DNA of 64,000 nucleotides, taken from positions 765,501,483 to 765,565,482 of the forward strand of contig NC_081414.1 of NCBI RefSeq assembly GCF_030272615.1, read 5' to 3'. How positions within the stretch are numbered: the stretch's first letter is position 1; each line of letters begins with the position of its first letter. This DNA comes from Cryptomeria japonica. Lineage: Eukaryota > Streptophyta > Pinopsida > Cupressales > Cupressaceae. The notes beneath the pieces are model-generated. The model worked only from the letters and a program-made list of their open reading frames with translations, was not told where the DNA came from and did not search any database. The translations under genes were made by a program, and so were the position numbers. Shown here piece by piece: positions 22,000 to 33,561 of this stretch.

Positions 22000-22580
22000 G
22001 TGGAGACATTACAATTAAAGTTGTTAAGACTACTTTTAATGCATATTTTATTGTCAATCAATTTCATGTTTTCTTCAATTACTATTGTTAGGATTCTCCT
22101 CAATTAATGTTTTCGAATGTCTTTGTTCAATTTGTATATTCACTCTCCATCCATATTGTTGCATTTGTTTTCACTTCAAAGGTAAAAATGTTTATAGCTA
22201 TTCCCCTTATTCTTTTCTTTCTTGTGTTGTTAAGTTTCACCTCATGCAACATACTCAATCTCTTATTCACACATGATGCTTGGGATATTTATGCACTAAA
22301 GTCCTTCCCTTGAAAGGAACTGTAAGTAGTTGTAGTCATTTATGTTATGGGTCATCTACCACTTCAGATTGTTCAAGCAATGCACAACACAATATAACTA
22401 ACCAATACATGCATCGACCTATCAATTATAATATCGACAGGAAAGATTCACTAACCCATATAATAGTTGTACATGTTGTCTTCCAATCCTTTATGTTAAT
22501 GTTGGCAGGACTACTTTCAATTCATGTTTCATAGTTGAATTTCATGTATTCTACAAATAGTATTGTCGGGATTGTTGGCC
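22000..22580. repeat. Pair of degenerate dispersed repeats
   Basis: About 80 bp at 22015-22095 (GTTGTTAAGACTACTTTTAA to ACTATTGTTAGGATT) recurs at 22497-22575 (ATGTTGGCAGGACTACTTTC to AGTATTGTCGGGATT). The block before the second unit (GTTGTCTTCCAATCCTTTAT) is also found at about 20433-20460. The overlapping ORFs here look like chance frames. Confidence 0.5.
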
Positions 22581-24319
22581 TAGTTGTCTGGTTAAGCTGC
22601 TTGATTGTGTGTTTGAGCTTCTTGGGTGTTAGTCTGAGTTGGCTACTTGTCCACATCATCTACCAGTTTGTCTACTTCAGATTGACACATCACTATTTGA
22701 ATATTCATTATGGTGTTTATTTGAATCAAAGTATTGGCAAATATTTGAACTTCCGAGTTTATTATCTACCATAAAGGATTGTATTTCATTGGGAAATATT
22801 TATTGAAAGTTCTGGCACGATGGCGTGAATGTTCATGTGTAACCTTTTGACTATTCCCATATCCCCATTTGTTGCCTGTGTCAGTTTGATTGGTAACGTT
22901 GCAAAAGCCAGGAATATAGACGGGTTTGATCGTTCTATTTTATTTGTCCATTCTATTTTGGTGTGATGATGTCAAAAGCTTTTATTGTGTGAAAGTGAGA
23001 TGTTGCGATTGTCAGCTCCAAATCTTTCTTGCAAACTTCGTGGAGTCTAACTTTGGGCACTACATGAGTGGTGCGTAATTTTTTTCTTCATGTCTTATGC
23101 TTTTGACGATTTTAGAGCTCTTGTTTTTAGATTCAAACGATAGAAGGGAGGTCGTGGTTGATGAATGACTTGGCATGTAGAAGTAAACATATGTATTCTT
23201 CATTGGAGTGGTCGATTGGCTTTCACTTCTTATATTTATGATTATTATTGAAGTAACTGCCGATTCAGTAACAACAGTGTGTGGACTCCCCAAAGTCTGA
23301 AATAGATGATCGGTACGTAAAGAGAATATGATATATGTGTGAGACTATAGGCATTCCTTGAGTGACTATTACTATTTGAAAGAATTGTTTCTAGTGAAAT
23401 ATGAATTTCTACGATTGGGTCATTGTGTTAAAAGCAACAACATGATGTACAATTTGATATTAGATTGTATTTGCTGAACAATTTTTTGTTATTACGAAAG
23501 TATTTTATATTGAAGGAGCTGCGGGTCACTCTCAAATATGTTGCTATGTTATTCTAAGATGGAGTGTATTTCTGAAATGGTGCTCAACTTGAGTTTGGTG
23601 CCTTGGCCGATCAAAGTTGGTGTTTTTTTTTCTTTTTTCTGAGAGTTGGTGCTTTCTTCGAGTTGGTGTTCATTTGTGTAATCGAGGTTGGTGCTCATTT
23701 TGTTAAGGAGAGTTATTATGTGATGTGGTTTTAACTTGAAAAGATTTTTCACAAGAAATTTGGTGTTTACATCTTGTTATTTGCTCTCTCAAAGTTTAAT
23801 ATGGTTTCATAATTTTAATAGGGATTTTCTCAATTAGAGTTTCCCATGTCCAATTTGCATATATCCTCTATTCAGATTTTTTGATTCATCTTGAATTAAA
23901 AGGTGTTTGAGTTTCAATAGATTTTACAACATCCCTCTATTCTTTGTTCTCATGAATTGTATTCTTGACTTTTGATGAATTTCTTAGGTTTGTTAGTAAT
24001 TTGAATGTTTGTACGTATGTTGAGTTTCAATCAATTCTACTTGTTAATTTTTTTACTATTATTATCCATGTAAGTTTTGAAGTTAAGTTTTTAGTGTTCA
24101 TTCTCTCTCATGAAGTTAATATTCTTCTTAATTTGGGAAATTTCAATTCATCCTCAATAGTATTTATTTAAATAATTTTAATGCATGTATAACAATTTCT
24201 ACTTGTTATTTTGATTTTCTCTTTCTCAATCTTGTCTGGATTTCTCTCAAACAAATCGACAAATGCAATGATTTCAATATTGAATTGAAATACTTATTAG
24301 AAAAAAACTATACTTTTTT
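22581..24319. other. Unassigned AT-rich sequence
   Basis: Short motif GAGTTGGTGC and close variants recur about six times at 23578-23700. No coding sequence, TE terminus or RNA gene could be recognised. Confidence 0.4.
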
Positions 24320-24894
24320 TGACCACAATACACATGAAAACAAAAATCAGAAGCAAGCATAGGAGATGTCGAGGGTTCACACAAATGTGAAGGGGAAAAA
24401 TGATTCCCTAGGGTTTTCACCCAAGGAATGAAAACCTCTAGAGATATTTTTCACATAGGGCCTTTACATTCAAAAGAGGATGGGAAATTCACTAGATCTA
24501 GTCATGAATTAGATCAAGACTAAATGCTAAGTGAATTTGAATTGAAGGGGGTTTCCTCTTTTGTGAGTTAAAGTGTTGAAATTAGGTAAAATAATGAAAA
24601 ATGAAGGTAAAAGAATGAAAATAGTGAGCTATAGTCATAGGATTTTGCCTGCACCTGGAATTAAGAAATGTAAGTCAAATCATACCTTCTCCTCGAAACT
24701 ACTCACAAATTGCCAATATTGTGGCGCATCACAACAATCCTCTGAAATTTTTGCACACCAAAGGGAGATGATTTGTCACTATGAATGAAGCCTAATATGA
24801 GGAGTACAACTCTGTACCAGTTTCCTGCACACAAAAAGAAAGGGACATGTGTTTGGAAGGTTTGCCTTAGGTCAAACCTCGATTTTGGAATTAA

Positions 24895-24899
24895 CCATG
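24895..24899. repeat. Target-site duplication CCATG (left copy)
   Basis: CCATG immediately precedes the LTR start TGATGCTCTGC and is repeated at 40825-40829, immediately after the other LTR end GTGACTACA. Confidence 0.93.
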
Positions 24900-25675
24900 T
24901 GATGCTCTGCAAAAAGGATTAGAAAATCTGTTTGATGGCAACACACACAAGAGCACAAGAAACAAACGTTAGTGTTAGCAACAAAAGATTATCCTAAACA
25001 GGCATATCAAGAGAGATATTAAGCATGAAATAGAAAGCATATAAACATAAAATGAAATAGCTAATCAAGATGCTCATAGTTGCTCCTCCCTTGTTCCTCT
25101 CCTCTCCAAGTCCCAAACGAGTGTAGCTCTCAGCTTTTAGCACTAGCCATGGATGCCATATGGAGATTCAAGATGGTTGAATATGATAAGAAAATACTAT
25201 GCAAGAGTAGATAGTGATGCTATGAAAAAGCTCTATGCTAATGCCAATATAACAACAATACTCTAAAATGCTTCCTCTTTTGCTTGAGGAGAAGGGTTCT
25301 ATTTATAGAAGAAATAGGGAAATGAAGGGTTAAGATTGAGCAATCTTAACAAGGGTTAGGATTGAAAGTTGGGGATCCATGTGCACAATTGGCACCAATA
25401 AAATGGTGACAAGTTTCAACATAGGATTGGGTTGAGAGAAGAGGTTGGAGGCATTAAAGGCCTGAGAAGACCTCATGGTTATCTAGAAGGCAAGGGTCAA
25501 GTCTAAATTAAGATTACCCACTGGATTAAGAGTTAATCCAAGGATAAACCTTTGTGCAAATGTTTAAGAGATAATCATGGTCAAAGCATTAATGGCCTGA
25601 TGAGACCTTTGGGTTGGGTAGAGGTTGAGTCAAAACAAATGTTTTAACCATGTGGGAGGGTTTGAGGTAACCATT

Positions 25676-25830
25676 AATGGTTATTGGAGACTTTGGGGAT
25701 TAAGTGGTTGAAGGTTGAAAGCCTTCAATGGTTATCAAAGACTTTGAGCCATTTAGTGGTTGAAGGTTGGAAGCTTTCAAAGGTTATCCAAGACTTTGAG
25801 GGTTAATTTGTTGAACACACAAAGCATTAA
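25676..25830. repeat. 51-52 bp tandem repeat in LTR U3
   Basis: Units begin AATGGTTAT at 25676 and 25727 and AAAGGTTAT at 25779, each followed by AGACTTTG and, in the first two, GTGGTTGAAGGTTG. The array is duplicated in the other LTR. Such U3 repeats often carry enhancer function; that is inference here. Confidence 0.8.
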
Positions 25831-26059
25831 TTGCTTTTCAAAGACTTTGGAGTCTTTGAGAAGTGACTCCAATTTGCTTAGGAATGTGACAATATTTAGG
25901 GGATGGATTAGGCTAATTAGGAAGGGTTTAGAAGAATTTAGAAGGGGTTTAGGCATACAAGTGGATTTTGTAGGAAAATGCAAGTGGGAGAAATTTTGGT
26001 ATTTTCAATTAAAATAAAATCATTTATTTCAATTAAATGGTGTAAGTTGAATTTGGGTA

Positions 26060-26590
26060 AATATTTAAATAAATATTAATTTATTTAAATGAGAAAAATG
26101 AAGATAAAGCATTAAAATGCTTGAAGACTTTGAGGGAAACCATTAAAGGCTTGAAGACTTTAAGGAAAACCATTAAAGTCTTAAGAAGACTATAGAAGGA
26201 AGCCATCAAGTTTGACTACTTTAAGGGAAACCATTAAAGGTTTCAAGTGGGTGAGGATAAATAGGATTTTAAATAAATAATTTATTTAAAATAGTTGTGC
26301 AACTTGCTTTTGTAGGAAAATACAAGTGGGTGGAGGATAAAGGTGATTTAAATAAATGTTAATTTATTTAAATGTGAGAGGTGGGATTTTGGGGGATTTA
26401 AATAAATATTAATTTATTTAAATGTGAGAGAATATTTAATTAAATAAATATGATTTATTTATTTAATTAATGGTCTGAATTTGGTTAAGTGAATTAAATC
26501 AAATAAATTGAATAATTTATTTAATTAATAGGAGAAGAGCGTTAAGATGAATTAATTAAATATTAATTTAATTAATTATTAATTGATGGT
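26060..26590. repeat. Array of AT-rich palindromes in LTR U3
   Basis: Palindromes of the type ATTTAAATAAAT..ATTTATTTAAAT appear at about 26065, 26273, 26347, 26393, 26430, 26500 and 26555. The array recurs in the other LTR and, in diverged form, in the LTR of the older Tat element (52915-53520). Confidence 0.8.
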
Positions 26591-26651
26591 TAAATAATCA
26601 AATAAATACTAAGTATTCATTTAATTAAGTGGACAGATTTATGTGACTACA

Positions 26652-26664
26652 TTTGCCCCTCTTT
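26652..26664 (-). promoter_or_regulatory. Tat polypurine tract
   Basis: The minus strand reads AAAGAGGGGCAAA directly before the LTR start TGTAGTCAC. It is the expected plus-strand primer. A related tract (AAAGAGGGCCAAA) is at 53587-53599 in the older Tat element. Confidence 0.85.
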
Positions 26665-29061
26665 GAGACGGTGCGGTTTATCGCGTCGTTTCAAAGAAAG
26701 AAAAATAGGTGTGAAGAAATGCCCCATAAAATGTAAATTTAATGGGTGGTATGCCCCCTCGAGAGATGGGCCAAATTTTGTTTTGAAAAATCGGGCGATC
26801 TCTCGAAAAAGAATGCAAAGTGGAGGGGAGGTAGAATAGAAGAAATTAGAACTAATGATGAAAGAATGGGAGAAAATGGAGTGAATATGAAGAAACAACA
26901 AGCCAGTGGGTACCCTGAGGTCATGCAAGAGATACATAGCAGATGTAGTGTGGGGTTTGGATTGATGCTATACAATTGATCAAAATTGGTTGGACAATCT
27001 GGTGCAATCGGTTGAATTGCTCCGGTCAAGTCAAAGCATGACAGTTGATGTCAGTTGGTCGCTTGGACATGATAAAGTCTGAGTAAGTGAATCAAAGTGA
27101 CCTGATGTGACTTAGACAATTGATGTAATTGCCCGATGAAGTCAAGGTATATGAAGCAAAATACTCGTTGAGACTTAGACAATTGATGTAATTATCTGTT
27201 GGATTGTGTTTGATTGGTTGATCAATTGATAGTATGTGCGTGTGATGGATGGTTGTGGGGAATCATGGCAGTCCCGTTGAGACTAGGTCATTATGATAAA
27301 TGCCTGATGTAGTCTAGGATTACCATGATCGATTACCTGTTGAGACCCGAAGATACTTGATCAGAGTATCTGTTGATAGTCTAGGTGTGTGGGAGTCGAT
27401 GTATCTGTGTAGATAGAGTAACTGGCTTAATTTTGTGGATGAGTGAGGATGGGAAGCGATGAAGGGATTAGGATGATGTTGATGATCAAGATAGGGAGGG
27501 TGAGGGGGGATTTGATGTTAAATAGAAGAAATGGAGGACCTATGACTCATTCCTATGGAAGAAGAGGAAAATAGAGTATGCATTATTATGACTATGTATG
27601 CATGATATGCAGCTATTATGAATGTATGGATGGTTGGAATGCAACGGAATGCAGTATATACAGATGAGATGGAATGACGATCCATAGTGCTCTATTTTCA
27701 TCATTGAGCTTTAAAATGTTGGAAGAAAATACAAGCATCTTGACACAATGATTCAAGATGACCTGAGTATTTCTTTCATGGATTTTTATATAGCAAGTTA
27801 ATACAAGCAACTTGATATAATGGATCAAGTTGACCTGAGTATTGCTTGCGGAACAGACAAGGATTATCTCCTTTCGTGCATGACTTGGATCGTCCTCCTT
27901 GATCTTAGGTTGATCAGATCCTGAGACAAGTGCATACCATACTAAGAAATAAAACCTTTATCCAATTTGGAGGAAGAGGAACCAAAGAATGAGCATTGTA
28001 CCTGCAAACAAACAATATATACATAAAGAATAAAGAATAAGGATCCTTGGTAATGGTTCATGCCCATATGGTCGAGGTATACGCTGTAGTCAGCAAGCCA
28101 TAGTGATCTATGACTGCATTTTGCATAAGATCACGTAGCTTGGTGAACTTCCCACGTAGACACCATTAGTACATGCCCCAGAACTTCATCGGAAGTAATG
28201 CGCAAACGATACAAAACAATGCTGAAAGATCCCGATACAGATAAACAAATGATTGTACTCATAAATCAACCAAGTATTTGATAGCTTAACATAATTTTCT
28301 TGTCAAAGAAAATGTCATCTTGTCTTTGTTTTGATAAGGAAGGATGCATCCTTGTTTAAGACAGTTTGGATTGTTGATGTTGATTGTGTTGGTCGAGTGA
28401 TAAGTGGTCATTTGTGTGAGTATTTTGTATCTGATCGGATGAATATGTACAAGGTGTTGTCATGTTTTTTGGGTGATTTTTGATGGTTTTTCGATGTTTT
28501 TGGATTTTGTGTAATAGTTTTTGAATGTTTGTGGATTTTGTGAGTCATTTTTGAATGTTTTTGATATTTTGCGAGACATTTTTGAATGTTTTTGTATTTT
28601 GCGAGACATTTTTGAATGTTTTTGTATTTTGCGAGACATTTTTGAATGTTTTTGCTAATGAATCACCAGTAATGTAGAATCCACTTCCATCATCTAGATT
28701 GTAAGGGCATTGCCCCCAAGTTGGACATGATTTATGAAAAAGCGGGATGCTAGACGCATGAAGTACTTTCTTGGATGACAGATCAAATAACAAGCCATGG
28801 TTAGATGGATGGATGTGTGTATGTATGAATGTGATCGTAATGAGCCTGAAAGATACTGGAGCCATTGCCTTTACGAGTGGCGCCTGTTTGCCAGGTTTTC
28901 GCCATCGTACTTACCCAAGGTGCCACTGGAGTGGTTGTTCACCATTTGGATGCATGATTTTTCTTTACTTTTTTGAATGTTTTTATATTTTCTTCAGGAC
29001 ATTTTTCTGAATGTTTTTTGGTATTTTCTGATAGGCAGGGGAGCCTGATGCTCTGTACAGC
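26665..29061 (-). other. Tat 3' non-coding region (2.4 kb)
   Basis: Between the integrase stop and the polypurine tract there is no convincing gene; the 60-106 codon ORFs lack domains and one is just the translation of a tandem repeat. Recognisable pieces are an inverted repeat TCGAGAGAT/ATCTCTCGA at 26759-26767 and 26798-26806, repeats of GACTTAGACAATTGATGTAA at about 27110 and 27174, and a 30 bp tandem array at 28540-28655. Much of it is conserved in the older Tat element at 53600-56785, interrupted there by a TIR element. Conservation of non-coding text suggests packaging, replication or expression signals, but the function is unknown. Confidence 0.7.
28540..28655. repeat. 30 bp tandem repeat, about four units
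   Basis: The core GCGAGACATTTTTGAATGTT plus TTTGTATTTT recurs three times with a diverged unit before it (28505-28570). A related piece is at 28970-29025, and degenerate copies occur at the matching place in the older Tat element (56195-56310). Confidence 0.85.
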
Positions 29062-31113
29062 TTATGTGTAAAACCGTTTGAGGTGCATGCTGTTGATTGG
29101 ATCTGCGAGCGGTTCTCCGTCTGATGTAGCCAACTGATATGCCCCGGACCCAAATACAGCAGTGACAACATATGGGCCTAGCCAATTTGATTCAAACTTG
29201 CCTTGATGTTCTCTGTTTGGTTGGTTGTGAGGATTTTCTCGAAGAACAAGATCACCTACCTCAAATGTACGAGATCTAACTCGGTGATTGTAGCTTCTAC
29301 TCATGCGCTGCTGATAGGCTTTGAGGTGATTGTATGCAGCTTGTCGCTTCTCATCTAGTAACTCTAAGTCCTGAAGACGAGATACTCTGTATGCTTCATC
29401 ATCGATGAGATTGTGCAATGAAACTCGTAAGGATGGTATCTCGACCTCAATAGGTAAGATAGCTTCAGCACCATAGACCAATGAATAAGGAGTTGCACCT
29501 GTAGGGGTCCGAATGCTAGTTCGATATGCCCATAGCGCTGGATTCAATTGAACATGCCAATCACAGCCGGCATCATTGACTGTCTTCTTTAGGATCCTCA
29601 ATATGTTTTTATTGGATGCTTCGGCCTGACCATTGCCTTGTGGGTAATAGGGAGTGGAAAAGCGGTGTTGGATATGAAATTTCTCACAAAGCTCACGGAC
29701 ATCCTGATTTTTGAAAGGAAGACCGTTATCTATGACAATGGACATGGGCACACCATACCGGCAGATGATGTAATTGAGGATGAATGAGGCGATCTGCTTG
29801 CCGGTGACTTGGGTAAGTGGAACAGCTTCGATCCACTTGGTGAAATATTCGGTGGCGGTAATAATGAATTTATGGCCATTGGATGAAGATGGATGGATTT
29901 TACCCACAAGATCAAGACCCCATTGACAAAAAGGCCATGGTGTTGTGATTGGTTGCAGTTCTTGAGCTGGTGCATGTATTAGGTCGCCATGAACTTGACA
30001 TTTTTTGCACTTCCTAACAAAGTAGTAGGAATCCTTTTCCATAGATGGCCAATAGTATCCAGCTCGCATGATCTTCTTGGCTAGTGATGGACCACTTGAG
30101 TGAGTCCCGCAAATTCCTTCATGTACCTCTTCCAAAGCCTTTGTTATCTCACCTTGTTCTAGACATCGAAGGAGAGTACCATCAAGACTGCGTCGGTATA
30201 GGGTTTCAGCAATAATGGTATATCGAGCAGTTTGGCGAATGAAGGTTTTACGTTGGTTATTTGATTGGTTGGGAGGAAGGGTGTGATCACGGAGATAGGT
30301 GTAGAACTCACCGTACCATGGGGATTCAGAACCAACAAGGCAACATATCATTTCAGATTCGGGGATATCATAAGCGGGGATCCAAATTTGTTCTACCAAG
30401 AACTCGTAGCTTGTTGAATTCTGTGGAAGATCTAGTAGAGATGCGATGGTAGCCATAGCGTCAGCAGCTCGATTCTGATCTCTTGGTATCTGCTCAAAAG
30501 TGATAGTAGTAAATGATGTCTTTAGAGTGTCCACCATTTGCTTATATGGCATGAGTTTATCATCCTTGGTCTGATATTCATCGGTTGCTTGTCGAATGAC
30601 CAGTTGTGAGTCGCCATATACTTGTAGTTCTTGTAATTTCCATTGTATGGCTAATCTGAGTCCCGTGATCAAGGCCTCATACTCTGCTATGTTGTTTGTG
30701 CATGGAAATGTGAGCCTGTAAGACTTCGGGATGCTATCACCTTGAGGTGTGATAAATAGAATGCCTGCCCCCGAGCCATGCTTAGTGTATGACCCATCAA
30801 AATATAGCTTCCATGGTTGTGCTGTTGTGATCATGAATATCTCTTCATCTGGAAAATTGGAAATGAGAGGATGATCGCCTATGAGTGGTGCATCGGCCAA
30901 CTGATCTGCAATGACCTGCCCTTTGATAGCTTTACGGTCCACATACTCAATATCAAATTCACTTAGAATCATCACCCATTTGGCTAAGCGACCTGTCAAT
31001 GCTGCTTTGCTAAGTAAATACTTGAGTGGATCAATCTTTGCAATGAGTTGCACCTTGTGTGTTAACAGATAGTGCCTCAGTTTAGTGGCTGCCAAGATTA
31101 CTGCTAGGCAAGC
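29062..31113 (-). pseudogene. Tat pol: second RNase H and integrase
   Basis: It is in frame with the upstream RT but separated from it by a TGA at 31114-31116. Residues 90-210 form the extra archaeal-like RNase H of Tat elements: LYFDGSYTKHGSGAGILFIT (Asp), NNIAEYEALITGLRLA (Glu) and VYGDSQLVIRQ (Asp). Integrase follows with the HHCC zinc site (HEGICGTH, CKKCQVHG), core residues in CQWGLDLVGKI, SIVIDNGLPFKN and YYPQGNGQAEASNKN, and a GPY module (NWLGPYVVTAVFGSGAYQL). There is no chromodomain. From the first Met the frame is 677 codons with no internal stop and all catalytic residues present, so only upstream stops disable it. It ends LKRFYT at 29062. Confidence 0.92.
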
Positions 31114-33483
31114 TCACTCAATAGGTGTGTAATTGAGTTCATAGCCCACCAGTGTGCGAGAGATGTAGTAAATAGCACACTCTTTTCCTTCTGCATTATG
31201 TTGTGCCAGTAGTACACCCAATGCTGTACTTGTTGCTGAGATATAGAGCAATAATGGTCTACTTGGATCTGGTGGCATCAGCAATGGTGGATTCATGAGA
31301 TAGTCTTTAAGCGCCTGAAATGCTTGCTGGCATCTGTCATCCCACTGAAAGCGGATGTTCTTGTGTAGCAGGTGTGTGAATGGGTGACACTTATCAGCCA
31401 ATTGTGCAATGAATCTGCGGATAGATTGAAGCCGTCCTTGTAGTGTTCTTAGCTGACTGATATTCTTTGGAGGTGGCATGTCCATGATTGCTTTAACCTT
31501 TGCTGGATCGACCTCAATGCCTTTGCTTGAGACAATGTATCCTAGAAGCTTCCCGGAGGTCACTCCGAAGACACATTTCTTTGGGTTGAGTCGAACATGG
31601 TATTGTTCCAGTCTATCAAAGATTTTATCTAAGATGTGAAGATGTCCTTCTCTAGTAAGTGATTTTGCTAGTAAATCATCCACATAATCTTCCATTATAG
31701 TATGCATCATGTCATGGAAGATGGTGGTCATTGCTCTTTGATAGGTCGCTCCTGCATTCTTTAGACCAAAAGGCATTACATTCCAGCAGTATGTGCCCCA
31801 TGGACATGTGAAGGCTGTCTTATGTTGGTCCTCTGGTGCGATCTTTATTTGATTGTATCCTGAAAAGCCATCCATGAGTGAAAGCATGGCATGTCCTGCT
31901 GTCAAATCTACTATGATGTCGATATTTGGTAGAGGGAAGTCATCCTTAGGACATGCCTTATTCAGATCTCTGAAGTCTGTACAAATGCGGATGCCCCCTT
32001 TTGGTTTGCCAACTGGTACAATGTTGGAGATCCATTCTGCATAATCAATTGGTCTAATGAAACCAACATCCAGGAGTTTCTTGAGTTCTGTTTTGACTAG
32101 CACGGCAATCTGAGGATGCATCTTACGAAGCTTCTGCTTGACAGGTTTGGCTCCTTTTGCTACTGTGAGATGATGCATGACTAAATCAGGATCAAGCCCA
32201 GGCATGTCTGCATATGACCATGCAAAGTTGATCTGACGCTGTTGGAAGAACTCTATAAATTGAGGCTGTTCCTCTGGAGTGAGAAGAGATGCCAGATGTA
32301 TGATATGAGGGTTTTCAGGAGTCCCCACATTGTATTCTTTAGTCTCCTCAATGAGAATCGTCGATCGTTCCTGTTGTGTACTAGCAGGGAGAATGTCAAA
32401 CCCTTCATCCTCAGGCGCCTCAGAGAGGTTTTCACCGTTGGATACGCTCTTTCTTTTTACTTTTGTTGGATCAAACAATGCCACAGTGTGGTTTTCACTA
32501 GAAGATCCATGCTTTATTGTTATATTTTTGCAGCTGAAGGGTTTGGCATCCGCCCCAAAGTATGCTGCGCTATTAAGTTCAATGGTGAATCCAGCTTTGT
32601 GATCCCCGCTTGGTAGATTATCCCTTAATTCCAAAAAGTCAATGATAGCCTCATCGTTCTGGAAGAGGTCAAGACATGGGGGATTTGGTTGGTTCCATTC
32701 AATGAGTTCAGGGTGGATAATGGGCATTACTTCATCGATTAAGTTAAGTGCGGGAGATGTATTAGTGAGGGTTAAGACAGTGTGGTGAAGGTCGTTGATG
32801 GTACTCTCCCTGTCAGAATCAGGCGTAGGATGAGACGTAGGGTCTGTGGAAGATGTTTCCAGCTCAGGTACCCAAGTGGTCTTTATCTGTGCTTCTCCGT
32901 AAACAGGGATGTCTTTGCGGGGTGGAGGTGGTGATGTGTCTTCCTCATCTGAAGTGTTAAGTTGCACTGAATCGAATTCCCACTCATGTGAGTCAGTCTC
33001 TGAATCACTCTCCAGCATCCGATTGCTATACCATACTGGGATGTCTTTGGAGTTAAACACGGCAGGTGTGATTGGTTTATGTATCCTTGTAGTGATCGGT
33101 GCTGCAGGAATTGTGATGGGGTTTAATGGATTTGTCACTGGAAGTATCGGTAATGGTGACTCAGTGGCTTCTGCTGGAACTACTGGTGCCATAGATGCTG
33201 CTGCGGGTTCCAATATAGTTGCTGCTACAAATGGTGTTGCTGATAGGATTACTGGTTCGTTTGATGGGATGAGTGACATTGGTGATGGTGGAGTTGTGAG
33301 CCTTGAGGGGGCAGTGGGGATAGTGCTTGATGGTGCTTTGATTATGAAAGGTATCCTCTTTGCAGTAGGTGGGCAAAATGGTTTGCTGGGTTTTCCTTTG
33401 AATCTGAGTTTAGGAAGGATCTCTTTTTCAAAGCCAAGGCCTGTATTACCTTTGGGCTTGAATTCTGGTAGTAGAGGTTCGTG
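31114..33483 (-). pseudogene. Tat pol: reverse transcriptase and first RNase H
   Basis: The frame continues from protease after a TGA at 33484-33486. It opens with the second half of a G-patch-like motif (NTGLGFEKE), a low-complexity Pro/Thr/Ala linker, then RT: FAWSYADMPGLDPDLVMHHL, DVGFIRPIDYAEWISNIVPV, ICTDFRDLNKACPKDDFPLP, LMDGFSGYNQIKIAPEDQHK, MPFGLKNAGATYQRAM and the catalytic MEDYVDDLLAKS. The RT-linked RNase H begins PLLLYISATSTALGVLLAQ. The RT motifs are intact. The frame ends in TGA after YTPIE; the next codons (ACLAVI) continue the domain, so the stop is a lesion or a recoded codon. The same TGA is present in the older Tat element. Confidence 0.92.
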
Positions 33484-33561
33484 TCATCCTTGTTTGCAGT
33501 ATCCCAAAGCACTCTGACCATCATATCCCATTCTTTGCATAATGAGGAGGCCTTTGCCATA
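33400..33561 (-). other. G-patch-like motif in the Tat polyprotein
   Basis: Reading through the TGA, the order is GKGLLIMQRMGYDGQSALGY, CKQG, then about 12 residues, then GLGF. This follows the G-patch spacing (hhxxMGWxxGxGLGxxxxG...GLG). The older Tat element keeps the second part (IGLGF at about 60925) but has lost the first. Confidence 0.6.

Larger units (their letters stand above)
24900..26651 (-). repeat. Tat element 3' LTR (1752 bp)
   Basis: It is nearly identical to 39058-40824 except at 25118-25316. A reverse-strand TATA box (CTATAAATAG) is at 25299-25308. The U3 part holds a 51-52 bp repeat (25676 and 25727, with a third partial unit at 25779) and an array of AT-rich palindromes at 26060-26590. 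The 85-codon plus-strand ORF in it also occurs in the other LTR and is a by-product. Confidence 0.95.

Noticed and set aside
22085-22774. Overlapping plus-strand ORFs with membrane-like composition
   Set aside because: AT-rich sequence readily gives Leu/Ile/Phe-rich frames; no motif or start context supports a gene.
25676-25830. Regular repeats considered as a CRISPR array
   Set aside because: Units are contiguous without unique spacers, lie in an LTR and occur in a plant genome.
25760-26017. 85-codon plus-strand ORF, identical at 39933-40190
   Set aside because: It is present twice only because it lies in both Tat LTRs. No domain is recognisable and it opposes the element's transcription.
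26647-27029. Two minus-strand ORFs between Tat integrase and 3' LTR, considered as env-like
   Set aside because: They overlap the polypurine tract and LTR edge, lack a signal peptide and transmembrane pattern, and have no intact equivalent in the older element.
28545-28865. 106-codon minus-strand ORF with KTFKNVSQNT repeats
   Set aside because: The repeated peptide is the direct translation of the 30 bp tandem array in a non-coding region, without conservation of the frame in the older element.
32909-33517. 202-codon plus-strand ORF rich in Gly, Val and Ser
   Set aside because: It is antisense to the Pro/Thr/Ala linker of the Tat pol frame; codon structure follows the minus strand.
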